In this document: positions 43,170-52,687 of the stretch, piece by piece | Position numbering within the stretch: position 1 is the stretch's first letter | How the letters are laid out: each line of letters begins with the position of its first letter | Assembly: GCF_900112985.1 (NCBI RefSeq) | Contig: NZ_FONS01000007.1 | Coordinates: 62,001-126,000 of the forward strand | Source of the DNA: Pedobacter antarcticus | GTDB taxonomy: Bacteria > Bacteroidota > Bacteroidia > Sphingobacteriales > Sphingobacteriaceae | Direction: 5' to 3' | DNA: 64,000 nt | The notes under the pieces: generated by a model | The model's input: the letters and a program-made list of their open reading frames with translations, nothing else | What the model was told of the DNA's origin: nothing | Databases searched by the model: none | Position numbers and translations under genes: made by a program

Positions 43170-46100
43170 ATGAACTTAAATTTTACCCTTACAAATGGAC
43201 GGGTTCCGGACAAGTTGTATTTACTGCTGCTGCCACTGTTGATTTTATTGGTCTGTACGACCGGTGCGGTCGCACAGCAAAGGCAGGTTACCGGAAAGGT
43301 AACAGGAAGCGGTGACGGACAGCCAATTCCCGGCGCCGTTGTCAAAGTCAAAGGAACCGCTTCTGGAACAGGAACGGATAGTTCCGGAAGTTTTTCCCTA
43401 AGCGCAAAGACGGGAGATATACTTCAGATCAGCTCAATTGGCTATGCGCAAAAAGAATTGCAGGTGCCCGCCAGCGGATCTGTTAGTATTAAATTGACTG
43501 AAGAAAATCAAGACTTGAATGAGGTTGTTGTTGTCGGATACGGTGTGCAGCAGAAAAAGCTGGTAACTGGTGCCACTGTTCAAGTTAAGGGAGAGACACT
43601 GCAACGGCAGAGTACTACCAATGCGCTGCAAGGTTTACAGGGACAAACGCCCGGTGTCCAGATTGCATCGACTTCCGGCCAGCCGGGAGATGGTATGAAA
43701 GTAACGATACGGGGTTTAGGGACTATCGGTAATTCAGGCCCCCTGTATGTGGTAGATGGTGTGCTGACAGGTGATATCACCTATCTGAACGCTGCAGATA
43801 TCGAATCTATAGACGTCTTAAAGGATGCTGCATCCGCCGCAATTTATGGTTCCCAGGCTGCAAACGGTGTGGTACTGGTTACTACCCGTCAGGGAAAACG
43901 CGGACAGTCTGGCCAAATTACTTTCGATGCGTATGCAGGGATCCAGAACGTTGCTAAAAAAGCACAGCTATTGAATGCAAGTCAGTATGCTGCCATTATG
44001 AATGAGTCTGCTATTAATATGGGTAATCAACCTGTTTTTACCAATGCGGAGATTGCTGCATTCGGTGAGGGAACTAACTGGATGAATGAAATGTTTAGTG
44101 ATAATGCATTAACGCAAAACTATGCATTTGGTGCATCCGGAGCTTCTGAAGCTTCTGTATACTCGACTGGCCTGTCTTACACAGGGCAGGAAGGGATAGT
44201 TGGTGGCAAATCATTGTCTGATTATCAAAGAATCAATTTCAGAATCAATTCTGAACATAATTTCTATAAAGACATAATTAAAATCGGACAGCATCTAACT
44301 TATAGTGATATTAAAAGTAAAGGGATCGGTGTTGGTAACCAGTACAATAATTCGCTGCGTGGTGCCTTTAATACAAGTCCTTTTGTTCCTATGTATGATG
44401 AAAATGGTAATTTTTATGATAACAGTAAATCTACCTGGAATACTGGTGAAGCGAATCCATATGCGCTAATGGCATTAACGAATCAGAATGTGACTAACAG
44501 CCAGCGTTTACTGGGAGATATCTATATGGTAGTCGAACCGATTAAAAATCTGAAATTCAGAACAAGTCTTGGGCTGGATTACAGCAATTCAGATAACCGC
44601 TCTTTCACACCAATCTATATTTTGTCAGCCTATGCCAACACTTCTGTAACTAAGGCAACCCAATCGATGAATAAAGGCAAATCTTTAATCTGGGATAATT
44701 TGCTGAGTTATAAGTTCGATCTTAAAAAAGATCATCATTTCGAAGCAATGCTGGGAACTTCTACCTACCGTGCGGATGGTTCTACTTTGTTTGGCACGAA
44801 TACTAACCTGATTTTTGAAGATCTTGATCATGCCTGGTTAAGTAACGCGACTAATAAGCAAGTAGCCGGTATTTCGATTGGCGGTGCACCGTATGATGCA
44901 GATCGCAGGCTGTCGTATTTTGGCAGGTTAAATTATAGCTATAAGGACAAATATTTGCTGAACGCAACTTTCCGGGCTGATGGTTCTTCCCGTTTTTCTT
45001 CACAGAATCGCTGGGGTTATTTCCCGTCGGTCTCTGCAGGATGGGTGGTAACCAGCGAGTCGTTCATGGCTGGCACACAAGATTGGCTGGACTTCCTGAA
45101 AATCAGAGCCAGTTGGGGACAGGTAGGTAACCAGAGCATCGCTGCATTCCAGTATCTTGCTCCGATCTCTTTAGCCAATACTAACTATACGTTTGGAAAT
45201 GAAGAAGGGGTACTCACGCCAGGGGCATATCCGAGCCGACTGAGTAATGCCGCATTAAAATGGGAGACTTCAGAACAAACCAACTTTGGCTTTGATGCGA
45301 ACTTTTTGAAGGGCAAATTTACCGTCAATTTTGACTGGTATAAAAAATCGACCAAAGACTGGTTAATCTCTGCACCTATCTTGGCCACTGCCGGTGCTGA
45401 TGCGCCTTTTATAAACGGGGGTAATGTAACTAATTCGGGTATCGAGTTAGCTCTTGCTTATAAAAACAGAATAGGTGAATTTAATTATGCTGTGGGTGTT
45501 AACGGCGCATATAATAAAAACAAGGTGGGTAATATTCCGACTGCAGATGGTATCGTTCATGGTGCTATTAACCAGTTGTTTGATAATTCTCAGGAGTTTT
45601 ACAGGGCCCAGAGTGGTTTTCCAATCGGTTATTTCTGGGGTCTGAAAACTGCCGGAATCTTCCAGACCGAAAACGAAGTTAATGCTTACCGTAATACAGA
45701 TGGTAAATTAATTCAACCGGCTGCCGCACCAGGTGACGTGAGATATGTAGATGTGAACGGTGATGGTGTGATTGATAATCTTGACCGGACGCAAATTGGT
45801 AACCCAAATCCGGATTATACTTTTGGTATTACCCTTTCGGGTGATTATAAAGGTTTCGATTTCTCTATCGTAGCATCGGGTGTTGCCGGGAATGAAATTG
45901 TTCAGTCGTACCGTAATCAGGCAAATCCATTAGGTAACTACACCACAAGAATTCTGGATAGATGGCATGGTGAAGGATCTTCTAATACGATGCCCCGCGT
46001 GACTTCTGATAATAGAAACTGGACTAATTTTTCTGATTTATATATCCAGAAAGGTGATTATCTGCGGATTAGTAACGTAACTGTAGGTTATGATTTTGGG

Positions 46101-46292
46101 AAGGTATTCAAAAAGAGTTACCTGAAACAGGTGCGTATTTATGCAGCTGCACTTAATCTATACACATTTACTAAGTATGATGGTATGGACCCTGAAATTG
46201 GTTACGGCACAGAGGGTTTTGCTTCTGGTATTGATCTGGGATACTACCCAAGACCAAGAACGTTTATGTTGGGTGCTAATCTGAGATTTTAA
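43170..46292 (+). CDS. SusC-family TonB-linked outer-membrane transporter
   Basis: A 1040-residue product from ATG at 43170. After the signal (about 1-36, CTTGAVAQQ) comes a carboxypeptidase D-regulatory-like domain (VTGKVTGSGDGQPIPGAVV), then the TonB-box region LNEVVVVGYGVQQKKL, the plug (QTPGVQIASTSGQPGDGM) and a 22-stranded barrel. It imports oligosaccharides with SusD as a lid, driven by TonB. The start at 43071 would overlap the GH31 gene by 92 bases and lacks a signal at the N-terminus, so it was rejected. Confidence 0.95.
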   Translation: MNLNFTLTNGRVPDKLYLLLLPLLILLVCTTGAVAQQRQVTGKVTGSGDGQPIPGAVVKVKGTASGTGTDSSGSFSLSAKTGDILQISSIGYAQKELQVPASGSVSIKLTEENQDLNEVVVVGYGVQQKKLVTGATVQVKGETLQRQSTTNALQGLQGQTPGVQIASTSGQPGDGMKVTIRGLGTIGNSGPLYVVDGVLTGDITYLNAADIESIDVLKDAASAAIYGSQAANGVVLVTTRQGKRGQSGQITFDAYAGIQNVAKKAQLLNASQYAAIMNESAINMGNQPVFTNAEIAAFGEGTNWMNEMFSDNALTQNYAFGASGASEASVYSTGLSYTGQEGIVGGKSLSDYQRINFRINSEHNFYKDIIKIGQHLTYSDIKSKGIGVGNQYNNSLRGAFNTSPFVPMYDENGNFYDNSKSTWNTGEANPYALMALTNQNVTNSQRLLGDIYMVVEPIKNLKFRTSLGLDYSNSDNRSFTPIYILSAYANTSVTKATQSMNKGKSLIWDNLLSYKFDLKKDHHFEAMLGTSTYRADGSTLFGTNTNLIFEDLDHAWLSNATNKQVAGISIGGAPYDADRRLSYFGRLNYSYKDKYLLNATFRADGSSRFSSQNRWGYFPSVSAGWVVTSESFMAGTQDWLDFLKIRASWGQVGNQSIAAFQYLAPISLANTNYTFGNEEGVLTPGAYPSRLSNAALKWETSEQTNFGFDANFLKGKFTVNFDWYKKSTKDWLISAPILATAGADAPFINGGNVTNSGIELALAYKNRIGEFNYAVGVNGAYNKNKVGNIPTADGIVHGAINQLFDNSQEFYRAQSGFPIGYFWGLKTAGIFQTENEVNAYRNTDGKLIQPAAAPGDVRYVDVNGDGVIDNLDRTQIGNPNPDYTFGITLSGDYKGFDFSIVASGVAGNEIVQSYRNQANPLGNYTTRILDRWHGEGSSNTMPRVTSDNRNWTNFSDLYIQKGDYLRISNVTVGYDFGKVFKKSYLKQVRIYAAALNLYTFTKYDGMDPEIGYGTEGFASGIDLGYYPRPRTFMLGANLRF

Positions 46293-46316
46293 TCTAAAAA
46301 TAAAAATTATAAGCTG

Positions 46317-47915
46317 ATGAAAACGAAAGCTATAAAAATATATACATTGACAATCTTCCTGTTTGCGATGGGAAGTTGCAAAAAAGGTTTTCTGGATACC
46401 GAACCAATTACAACGGTAACGGATGAAAATTTTTATAAAACACCTAAAGATGCTTTTGCAGCACTGGTTGGATGTTATGATGGTCTTCAAGTAGTGTGGT
46501 CGGAAGGTGTTGCACTGCCCGTGGCAGCTGAGGTGATGTCCGATAATACGTTTGGTGGAACCGGGAATTCTGATGGTCTGGGTTATCAGATGATTGATGA
46601 ATTTGACAAATCCAGATCACCTTCTGATCAGAACTTATATGAGCGGAACTGGATCTTATATTATAAAGCACTTTACCGCTGTAATGTCCTGCTTAGCAAA
46701 ATGGATCAGATTGCCTGGGGGAGTGATCCGCAATTGCGTAAAACGTACGAATCTGAAACGCGTTTTTTACGCGCCTACCTGTTATTTGATATGGTTAGAT
46801 TATGGGGGAATATTCCGCTGCTGACTGTGCCTACTGCAGAAAATGTTCCGCAGGCATCGCCGGATGAAGTTTACCAGGTAATTGCTTCAGACTTGAAATT
46901 TGCAGCGGAAAATATGCAAAGTATCCCTTACGCTGCTCAAGCGGTGAAAGATCATGGTCGTGTAACTAAATATGCTGCAGAGGCATTGCTAGGTAGGGTT
47001 TTCTTGTTTTATACTGGTTATTATAACAAACCTGATCTGGTTGGGCAAGTGAATAAATCTCAGGCTTTGAGTTATCTGGAGGATGTAATTACTGCGGGGG
47101 GATATGGCCTGGTAGAAGATTTTGCCCATTTGTGGCCTGCTGCATCTGTAGCAGATTTCGCAGGAGAGGGTAATAAAGAAACAATATTCAGTATCAGATA
47201 TACCTATACAAGCGATTACAATGGAAATACCGATGGGAACCACTGGATGATTATGACTGGTATCCGTGAGCAGGCAATTTATCCCTATGGTAATGGTTGG
47301 GGTGCGGAAACAGTAAATCCTAAATTATGGAATAGTTATGCCGCGGCCGATACCCGTAAAGTTGCGTCGATAATCTCCATTGTTGATGAGAAATTGAATT
47401 TTACGAATCAGGCGGGGCAAAGGGAATATACCGGCTATTATGCGAAAAAATATAGTCCTATGATTGGGGAAGACGGCAAACCATTACCGGAATCTTTCGG
47501 TAATAATTTGTTTCAGATCGGTCAGTTTCAGGATTATGTATCTATCCGCTATGCAGATGTATTGTTAATGGCAGCTGAATTAGGCAGCCCGAACGCACAA
47601 ACCTATTTTAATACAGTCAGACAGAGAGCTTTGCAGGGTGGATTTACACCTTTAGTAATATCTCCTGAAAATATTGTCAGGGAACGTCGTCTGGAATTCG
47701 CCTTTGAAGGTATTCGCTACTATGATTTACTCAGACTGGGCGTTAGCCGTGCGGCACAGGAAATTGCAGAAACGACAACAGTACTGAATGGTGGAAAGTC
47801 TGCACAGAAATCTATTAATGCAGGTAATATCATCCTTACTCAGGGCTTACAGCAGATTCCATATACACAGATTACGCTGTCTAACGGAACACTTAAACAA
47901 AATAATGGCTGGTAA
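46317..47915 (+). CDS. SusD-family outer-membrane lipoprotein
   Basis: A 532-residue surface lipoprotein; the lipid signal ends AMGSC (Cys21), followed by KKGFLD. The SusD/RagB fold has the tetratricopeptide-like N-terminal helices (FYKTPKDAFAALVGCYDGL; YERNWILYYKALYRCNVLL) and the C-terminal part with RERRLEFAFEGIRYYDLLR, the family's most constant segment. It covers the SusC pore and binds the oligosaccharide. It starts 24 bases after susC. Confidence 0.94.
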   Translation: MKTKAIKIYTLTIFLFAMGSCKKGFLDTEPITTVTDENFYKTPKDAFAALVGCYDGLQVVWSEGVALPVAAEVMSDNTFGGTGNSDGLGYQMIDEFDKSRSPSDQNLYERNWILYYKALYRCNVLLSKMDQIAWGSDPQLRKTYESETRFLRAYLLFDMVRLWGNIPLLTVPTAENVPQASPDEVYQVIASDLKFAAENMQSIPYAAQAVKDHGRVTKYAAEALLGRVFLFYTGYYNKPDLVGQVNKSQALSYLEDVITAGGYGLVEDFAHLWPAASVADFAGEGNKETIFSIRYTYTSDYNGNTDGNHWMIMTGIREQAIYPYGNGWGAETVNPKLWNSYAAADTRKVASIISIVDEKLNFTNQAGQREYTGYYAKKYSPMIGEDGKPLPESFGNNLFQIGQFQDYVSIRYADVLLMAAELGSPNAQTYFNTVRQRALQGGFTPLVISPENIVRERRLEFAFEGIRYYDLLRLGVSRAAQEIAETTTVLNGGKSAQKSINAGNIILTQGLQQIPYTQITLSNGTLKQNNGW

Positions 47916-47931
47916 TTATAACCTTATTCTA

Positions 47932-49338
47932 ATGAAATTATATAGAAAATTAGCGGGGCTTTTAATGCTTCCACTGCTGTTTGCAGCTTGTAAGAAAGAT
48001 GAGCACAGCATCGGCCGGGTGCTCGATAAGTCAGAAATCAGATATTCAGTTGACCAGGATCTTAAAGCAGATGACGGTGGTAATACTGTAATTCTGAAAA
48101 ATATGACACCTGGAACAATTTCCATGTGGGATTACGGTACCGGTACCTCAACGAGAATGACTGATACGGTTAAATTCGCTTTCGCGGGTGACTACGTAAT
48201 TAAATTTTCGGCTGTATCTGGTGGTTCGGTAGTTCAGATGGATTCGATAGTGGTCAAAGTAACCAAAGACAATTTTAATTATGTTAATGATCCTTTATGG
48301 ACTGCTTTAACAGGTGGTGTAGGGCACGAAAAGGAGTGGGTTCTGGACACTGATGGTAAATTTTTTGGTGGCCCTTTATACTATTACGGTGTAAATAATG
48401 GCTGGTTAAAAAGCGGTGGTGAATGGGATGGTGGTGCTACCGGTTGTTATGGTGGTGATTGCTGGACCTGGGCTGTAGGCACGGCCGATGTCTATCCGAA
48501 TCATATGTCAAGGGGAGATTATGGCTCAATGACCTTCAGTTTGAAAAATACAGCAAGCTTCAAAGCAGTTAAGCCTATGGAAGGTGGTGTCACGCAGAAT
48601 GGTACCTATGCTTTGAACGTGAACAGTAAAATGCTGACCATTAATAACGCATCTATCCTGCGCGGATATAAAAATGAGAAAAATGGTTTGAAAGGTATTT
48701 CAAACTGGACCAATTATACCATTCTTTCTCTGGATGAAAATAGTATGCAGCTAGGCGTTATCCGTGATGCAGATGTAGATGGAGAAGGGAAAGCAATGCT
48801 GGTATATAATTTCGTGACTAAGTCTTTTATCGACAGTTATGTGCCGCCTGAAACGGGACCAGATCAGGGTTTTGACCCCACTTTTAAAGCTGGTGAACTA
48901 TTGAAAATGCTGACTGGAAATTCTTCCGGAAGGATTTGGAAATTGGATGCTGCCGGTAACCCTATTGACTGGATTGCCAAGGGTAAGGGCTGGACTAAAT
49001 CTCATGCCGATTCAAGAGATTGGGGCTGGAATGACTCCTGGGATGCAGTAGCGAATAATTCCTGGATTTTGTTCAATAATATTGGTGGACAACAGTATAC
49101 CAGAAATCAGAATGGCGCCATTACCACCGGTACTTTTACGGTTAATGAACAGACAAATGAAGTGACATTAAAGGGTAATACGCTGGTGCAGAATCCAGAT
49201 AATTGGATGAGCCCGGCATCTCCAACGTTTAAAGTTGTCAAAGCATTTCCAGGGGCTGTAGAAACTAAGGGTATCTGGTTTGGAACTTCTTACGATGCAG
49301 CGAAAGATGAATGGTTCGCTTTCCATTATGTTTTATAA
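47932..49338 (+). CDS. Surface glycan-binding lipoprotein with PKD domain
   Basis: A 468-residue lipoprotein. LLMLPLLFAACKKDE has a lipobox Cys20 followed by the surface-export signal KKDE. A PKD domain covers about 35-115 (GTISMWDYGTGTSTRM). The rest is rich in Trp and Gly with repeated W-containing blocks (KSGGEWDGGATGCYGG, DWGWNDSWDAVANNSW), typical of aromatic sugar-binding surfaces. It probably captures polymer for the SusC/D pair. It starts 16 bases after susD. An upstream in-frame ATG overlaps susD and lacks a signal. Confidence 0.82.
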   Translation: MKLYRKLAGLLMLPLLFAACKKDEHSIGRVLDKSEIRYSVDQDLKADDGGNTVILKNMTPGTISMWDYGTGTSTRMTDTVKFAFAGDYVIKFSAVSGGSVVQMDSIVVKVTKDNFNYVNDPLWTALTGGVGHEKEWVLDTDGKFFGGPLYYYGVNNGWLKSGGEWDGGATGCYGGDCWTWAVGTADVYPNHMSRGDYGSMTFSLKNTASFKAVKPMEGGVTQNGTYALNVNSKMLTINNASILRGYKNEKNGLKGISNWTNYTILSLDENSMQLGVIRDADVDGEGKAMLVYNFVTKSFIDSYVPPETGPDQGFDPTFKAGELLKMLTGNSSGRIWKLDAAGNPIDWIAKGKGWTKSHADSRDWGWNDSWDAVANNSWILFNNIGGQQYTRNQNGAITTGTFTVNEQTNEVTLKGNTLVQNPDNWMSPASPTFKVVKAFPGAVETKGIWFGTSYDAAKDEWFAFHYVL

Positions 49339-49359
49339 TTAAAATGAATGTTTGTGTTT

Positions 49360-49387
49360 AATGACCAGGGGCTTGCCCCTGGTCATT
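49360..49387 (+). terminator. Hairpin inside the polysaccharide operon
   Basis: A 12-bp perfect stem (49360-49371 with 49376-49387; TGACCAGGGG/CCCCTGGTCA) with a 4-base loop separates the surface lipoprotein from the GH2 gene. There is no T-tract, so it is more probably an RNA-processing or partial-attenuation site than a full terminator. Confidence 0.7.
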
Positions 49388-49404
49388 AGCAATAAAAGGC
49401 TATA

Positions 49405-51828
49405 GTGAAAATATATTTTAGCATATTACTCCTTTTTGTATTGAGTACATTCAGTATGAATTTGGCGGGACAGGATAACAGTCGTACAATCGAAAATTTT
49501 AATGCGGACTGGAAGTTTTTTAAAGGTGATGTACCTTCTGCGTCAAATATCGGTTTTAAAGATTCAGACTGGAGAAAACTGGATTTACCTCATGACTCGA
49601 GTATTGAAGGCAACTTTAGTAATTCGCATCCTGCCACCGTCGGAGGTGGGGCACTCCCTGGAGGAACAGGGTGGTACAGGAAGACTTTTAAAATACCACG
49701 GTCGGCTGTTAACCGTCTGGTTTCCATTTTATTCGATGGTGTTTACCGGAATAGTGAAGTCTGGATAAACGGACATTATTTAGGTAAGAGGCCAAATGGT
49801 TATATTTCTTTTGAATATGATCTCACTCCTTATCTAAAGTTGGGTAGTGAGAATTGCATCGCGGTTCGCGTTGACAATAGTCAGCAACCTAATGCCCGTT
49901 GGTATACAGGATCTGGAATTTATCGGGATGTTAAATTGCTAATCACTAATCCGCTGCATATTGTGAATTCAGGGACATTCGTCTCCACTCCTGTAGTAGA
50001 TAAAGGTCTGGCTAAAATCAGAATGGAAGCAGTTATCGCAAACAATTTGAAAAGCAGGAAGATAAATCTAAGGCATCAGATTATTGACGCTGAGGGCAGG
50101 GTTATGCTAGAAAAGATTTCCCCGCTAACTGTCACTGGTAAGCGTACCAATTCTGTTGTAAATATGGAACTGCCAAACCCCAGACTCTGGTCTGATATCG
50201 ATCCTTATTTATATAAAATAAGAACCAGCCTGATAGAAAAAGGGAAAATTGTGGACGATTATGAAACGCCGCTAGGTATACGTAGTTTCAGTTTTGAGGC
50301 AAAAAATGGTTTCATTCTAAATGGTAAAAATATAAAAATCAAAGGTGTTTGTAATCACCACGATCTGGGCGCACTAGGTACTGCTTTTAACCTGCGTGCC
50401 GCAGAACGCCAGCTGGAGATTTTAAAAGCTATGGGTTGCAATGGATTGCGGACTGCTCATAACCCGCCTGCAGCAGCGCTGCTTGACCTTTGCGACAGGA
50501 TGGGCTTTATTGTAATGAACGAATCTTTCGACATGTGGGAGAAAAAGAAATCAGATTTTGATTACCATCTTGATTTCGGACAATGGCATAAGAAAGATCT
50601 GGAGGATCAGGTGCTGCGTGACCGTAATCATCCTTCTGTATTTATTTGGAGCGTCGGAAATGAGATTCAGGAGCAATGGGGTACAGGTGCTGATACATTA
50701 GGAAGGGTATGGGCCAGAAAACTGGTGAAAATAGTAAAAGACCTCGACCCTACCAGACCGGTAACTACTGCAAATAACGATGTAAACAGTTACAATAATC
50801 TGATCAGTTCCGGAGCAATGGATTTGATTGGCTATAATTATAATCATAAATCATGGGATGATTTTACAAATGCCCATCCCGGTCAGAAGCTCATTGCAAC
50901 CGAAACGACTTCTGCCTTACAGACCAGGGGACATTATGATGCACCTGCAGATAGTATGCGCATCTGGCCGACCGCCTGGGATAAACCTTTACTAACCGGA
51001 AATGCAGATTTTAGCTGCTCCGCCTACGATAATTGCTACACGCCCTGGGGTTCTTCACATGAAGAAACACTAAAGGCTTTTTACCGTAATCCTGCAGTTT
51101 CGGGAATGTATGTCTGGACTGGTTTCGATTATTTAGGAGAGCCAACCCCTTATACATGGCCGGCAAGAAGTTCGTATTTCGGAATAATCGACCTTGCAGG
51201 TTTTCCGAAAGATGTTTATTATTTGTACCAAAGTGTATGGACCGATTTACCGGTATTACATTTATTGCCACACTGGAACTGGTCTTCGGGAAAAGAAGTG
51301 GATGTTATAGCCTATTACAGTCAGGCAGACGAAGTGGAACTTTATCTGAATGGTGTCTCCAAAGGAGTACGCAGAAAGGATGGAGAAGAACTCAAAGTTT
51401 CCTGGAAGGTTTTATATCAACCAGGAACTCTAAAAGTGGTATCGCGTAAGAATGGGAAGATCATTCTGGAAAGAAATGTATCTACTGCGGGGCCGGCGGC
51501 GAAACTTGAGCTAATTGCCGATAGAGGGGTATTAGATGCGAATGGCGAAGATTTGTCGTTTGTGACGATTCGTGTTCTGGATTCTCAGGGAAATCTGGTT
51601 CCTGATGCAGCACAAGCTATACGGATATCGGTAGAGGGCGCAGGCAGGCTCGTGGCTACAGATAACGGTAGTCCTGTTAGTCATGAGTCTTTTCAGTCTG
51701 ATATCCGTAAGGCTTTTAACGGACTTGCGATGGCAATTGTCCGAACTTACCAGGTCCAGGGGGAGATTGTAATTCAGGCTTTTAGTGAAGGTCTTGGCTC
51801 TGCAGAGATCAGGTTACAGTCTAAGTAA
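49405..51828 (+). CDS. GH2 glycosidase (beta-galactosidase-like)
   Basis: An 807-residue secreted enzyme with a GTG start and signal peptide (MKIYFSILLLFVLSTFSM). A sugar-binding jelly-roll domain (about 25-190; GTGWYRKTFKIP) and an Ig-like domain precede the GH2 barrel with acid/base Glu in WSVGNEIQEQWG and nucleophile Glu in LIATETTSA. Two C-terminal domains follow (DUF4982-like region beginning near LPVLHLLPHWNW, then an Ig-like part). In xyloglucan loci a GH2 partner removes terminal galactose. It is the last gene of the operon. Confidence 0.9.
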   Translation: MKIYFSILLLFVLSTFSMNLAGQDNSRTIENFNADWKFFKGDVPSASNIGFKDSDWRKLDLPHDSSIEGNFSNSHPATVGGGALPGGTGWYRKTFKIPRSAVNRLVSILFDGVYRNSEVWINGHYLGKRPNGYISFEYDLTPYLKLGSENCIAVRVDNSQQPNARWYTGSGIYRDVKLLITNPLHIVNSGTFVSTPVVDKGLAKIRMEAVIANNLKSRKINLRHQIIDAEGRVMLEKISPLTVTGKRTNSVVNMELPNPRLWSDIDPYLYKIRTSLIEKGKIVDDYETPLGIRSFSFEAKNGFILNGKNIKIKGVCNHHDLGALGTAFNLRAAERQLEILKAMGCNGLRTAHNPPAAALLDLCDRMGFIVMNESFDMWEKKKSDFDYHLDFGQWHKKDLEDQVLRDRNHPSVFIWSVGNEIQEQWGTGADTLGRVWARKLVKIVKDLDPTRPVTTANNDVNSYNNLISSGAMDLIGYNYNHKSWDDFTNAHPGQKLIATETTSALQTRGHYDAPADSMRIWPTAWDKPLLTGNADFSCSAYDNCYTPWGSSHEETLKAFYRNPAVSGMYVWTGFDYLGEPTPYTWPARSSYFGIIDLAGFPKDVYYLYQSVWTDLPVLHLLPHWNWSSGKEVDVIAYYSQADEVELYLNGVSKGVRRKDGEELKVSWKVLYQPGTLKVVSRKNGKIILERNVSTAGPAAKLELIADRGVLDANGEDLSFVTIRVLDSQGNLVPDAAQAIRISVEGAGRLVATDNGSPVSHESFQSDIRKAFNGLAMAIVRTYQVQGEIVIQAFSEGLGSAEIRLQSK

Positions 51829-51942
51829 ATGATCACTACAGGAAGTTTAAATGTGCTGCAATTTGCGTGAAATCAAACTTTTGAAAATCTGGTTTGTTAA
51901 TTCACACAGGTTGTTTTAAGCATCCTGTTAACAGCGTTAAAG

Positions 51943-52464
51943 ATGGAAATGCAAGGAGATCAAACAGGATTGCAGCTATTTTATAACAAATGTCTGCAAG
52001 ACCTTAAATACGGAGAAAAGAGAGTGGTACAGTGTGCCACTGCATTATCTATGGCTGCCTATACGGAGCCTTTACAACGGCAATTGCTTTTTCAGGCAGC
52101 AGCAGCTGAAAAGCACGCGGTACGTTTAGAGCTGATATTTGATATTTTGCAGATGCCCGAGGCTGAGGGAAAGTGCCAGGTAATCGAAATATTGACAGAG
52201 AAGGCAGGGGAGCTTGTAAAAAGTATGGAGACGGGGACCGCATTAAGGGATGCGGCTATTATATATGCTACACAGTTAATTTCACACTATAAAATAGCCA
52301 GCTATTCCAATATGATAGGATTGCTTCAGGAAAGTATGCCAAAACAGGTTCTTGATCTGCTGAAGTTTAATCTTGACGAGGAGCAGGAATTTGACCGTGT
52401 TATTTCTACCCTTGCCAGTGAAGTGATTCATCCGGCAGCTAATCGTGAATCTCGCGGGATTTAA
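51943..52464 (+). CDS. DUF892 ferritin-like protein (YciE/YciF type)
   Basis: A 173-residue helical-bundle protein. The pattern LFYNKCLQDLKYGEKRVVQ, then a helix with metal-ligand-like residues AAAEKHAVRLELIFDIL, and DAAIIYATQLISHYKIASY fits DUF892. Characterised homologues are stress proteins; metal binding is known for the family. No signal peptide. It is 115 bases after the GH2 stop, so probably separate from the polysaccharide operon; the preceding intergenic sequence holds no clear terminator. Confidence 0.8.
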   Translation: MEMQGDQTGLQLFYNKCLQDLKYGEKRVVQCATALSMAAYTEPLQRQLLFQAAAAEKHAVRLELIFDILQMPEAEGKCQVIEILTEKAGELVKSMETGTALRDAAIIYATQLISHYKIASYSNMIGLLQESMPKQVLDLLKFNLDEEQEFDRVISTLASEVIHPAANRESRGI

Positions 52465-52687
52465 AATATCAATATCGTCTGATCAGTTTCATTAGCGTTA
52501 TCCAGGAAATTCGGGTAATTATAGTTTCGTCTGAATTTATTTGTAAATTGTGTCATTAATTAAGTGATACCGACCTCATAAAGCTTTGCACAACCTATGC
52601 TGATAAGCTTTTGTAAACCCGGTATGCTATAAAAAAATCCTGGTGTAACCTTTATCCAGGTTACATCTAACAAAAAAAATTAAGCTA

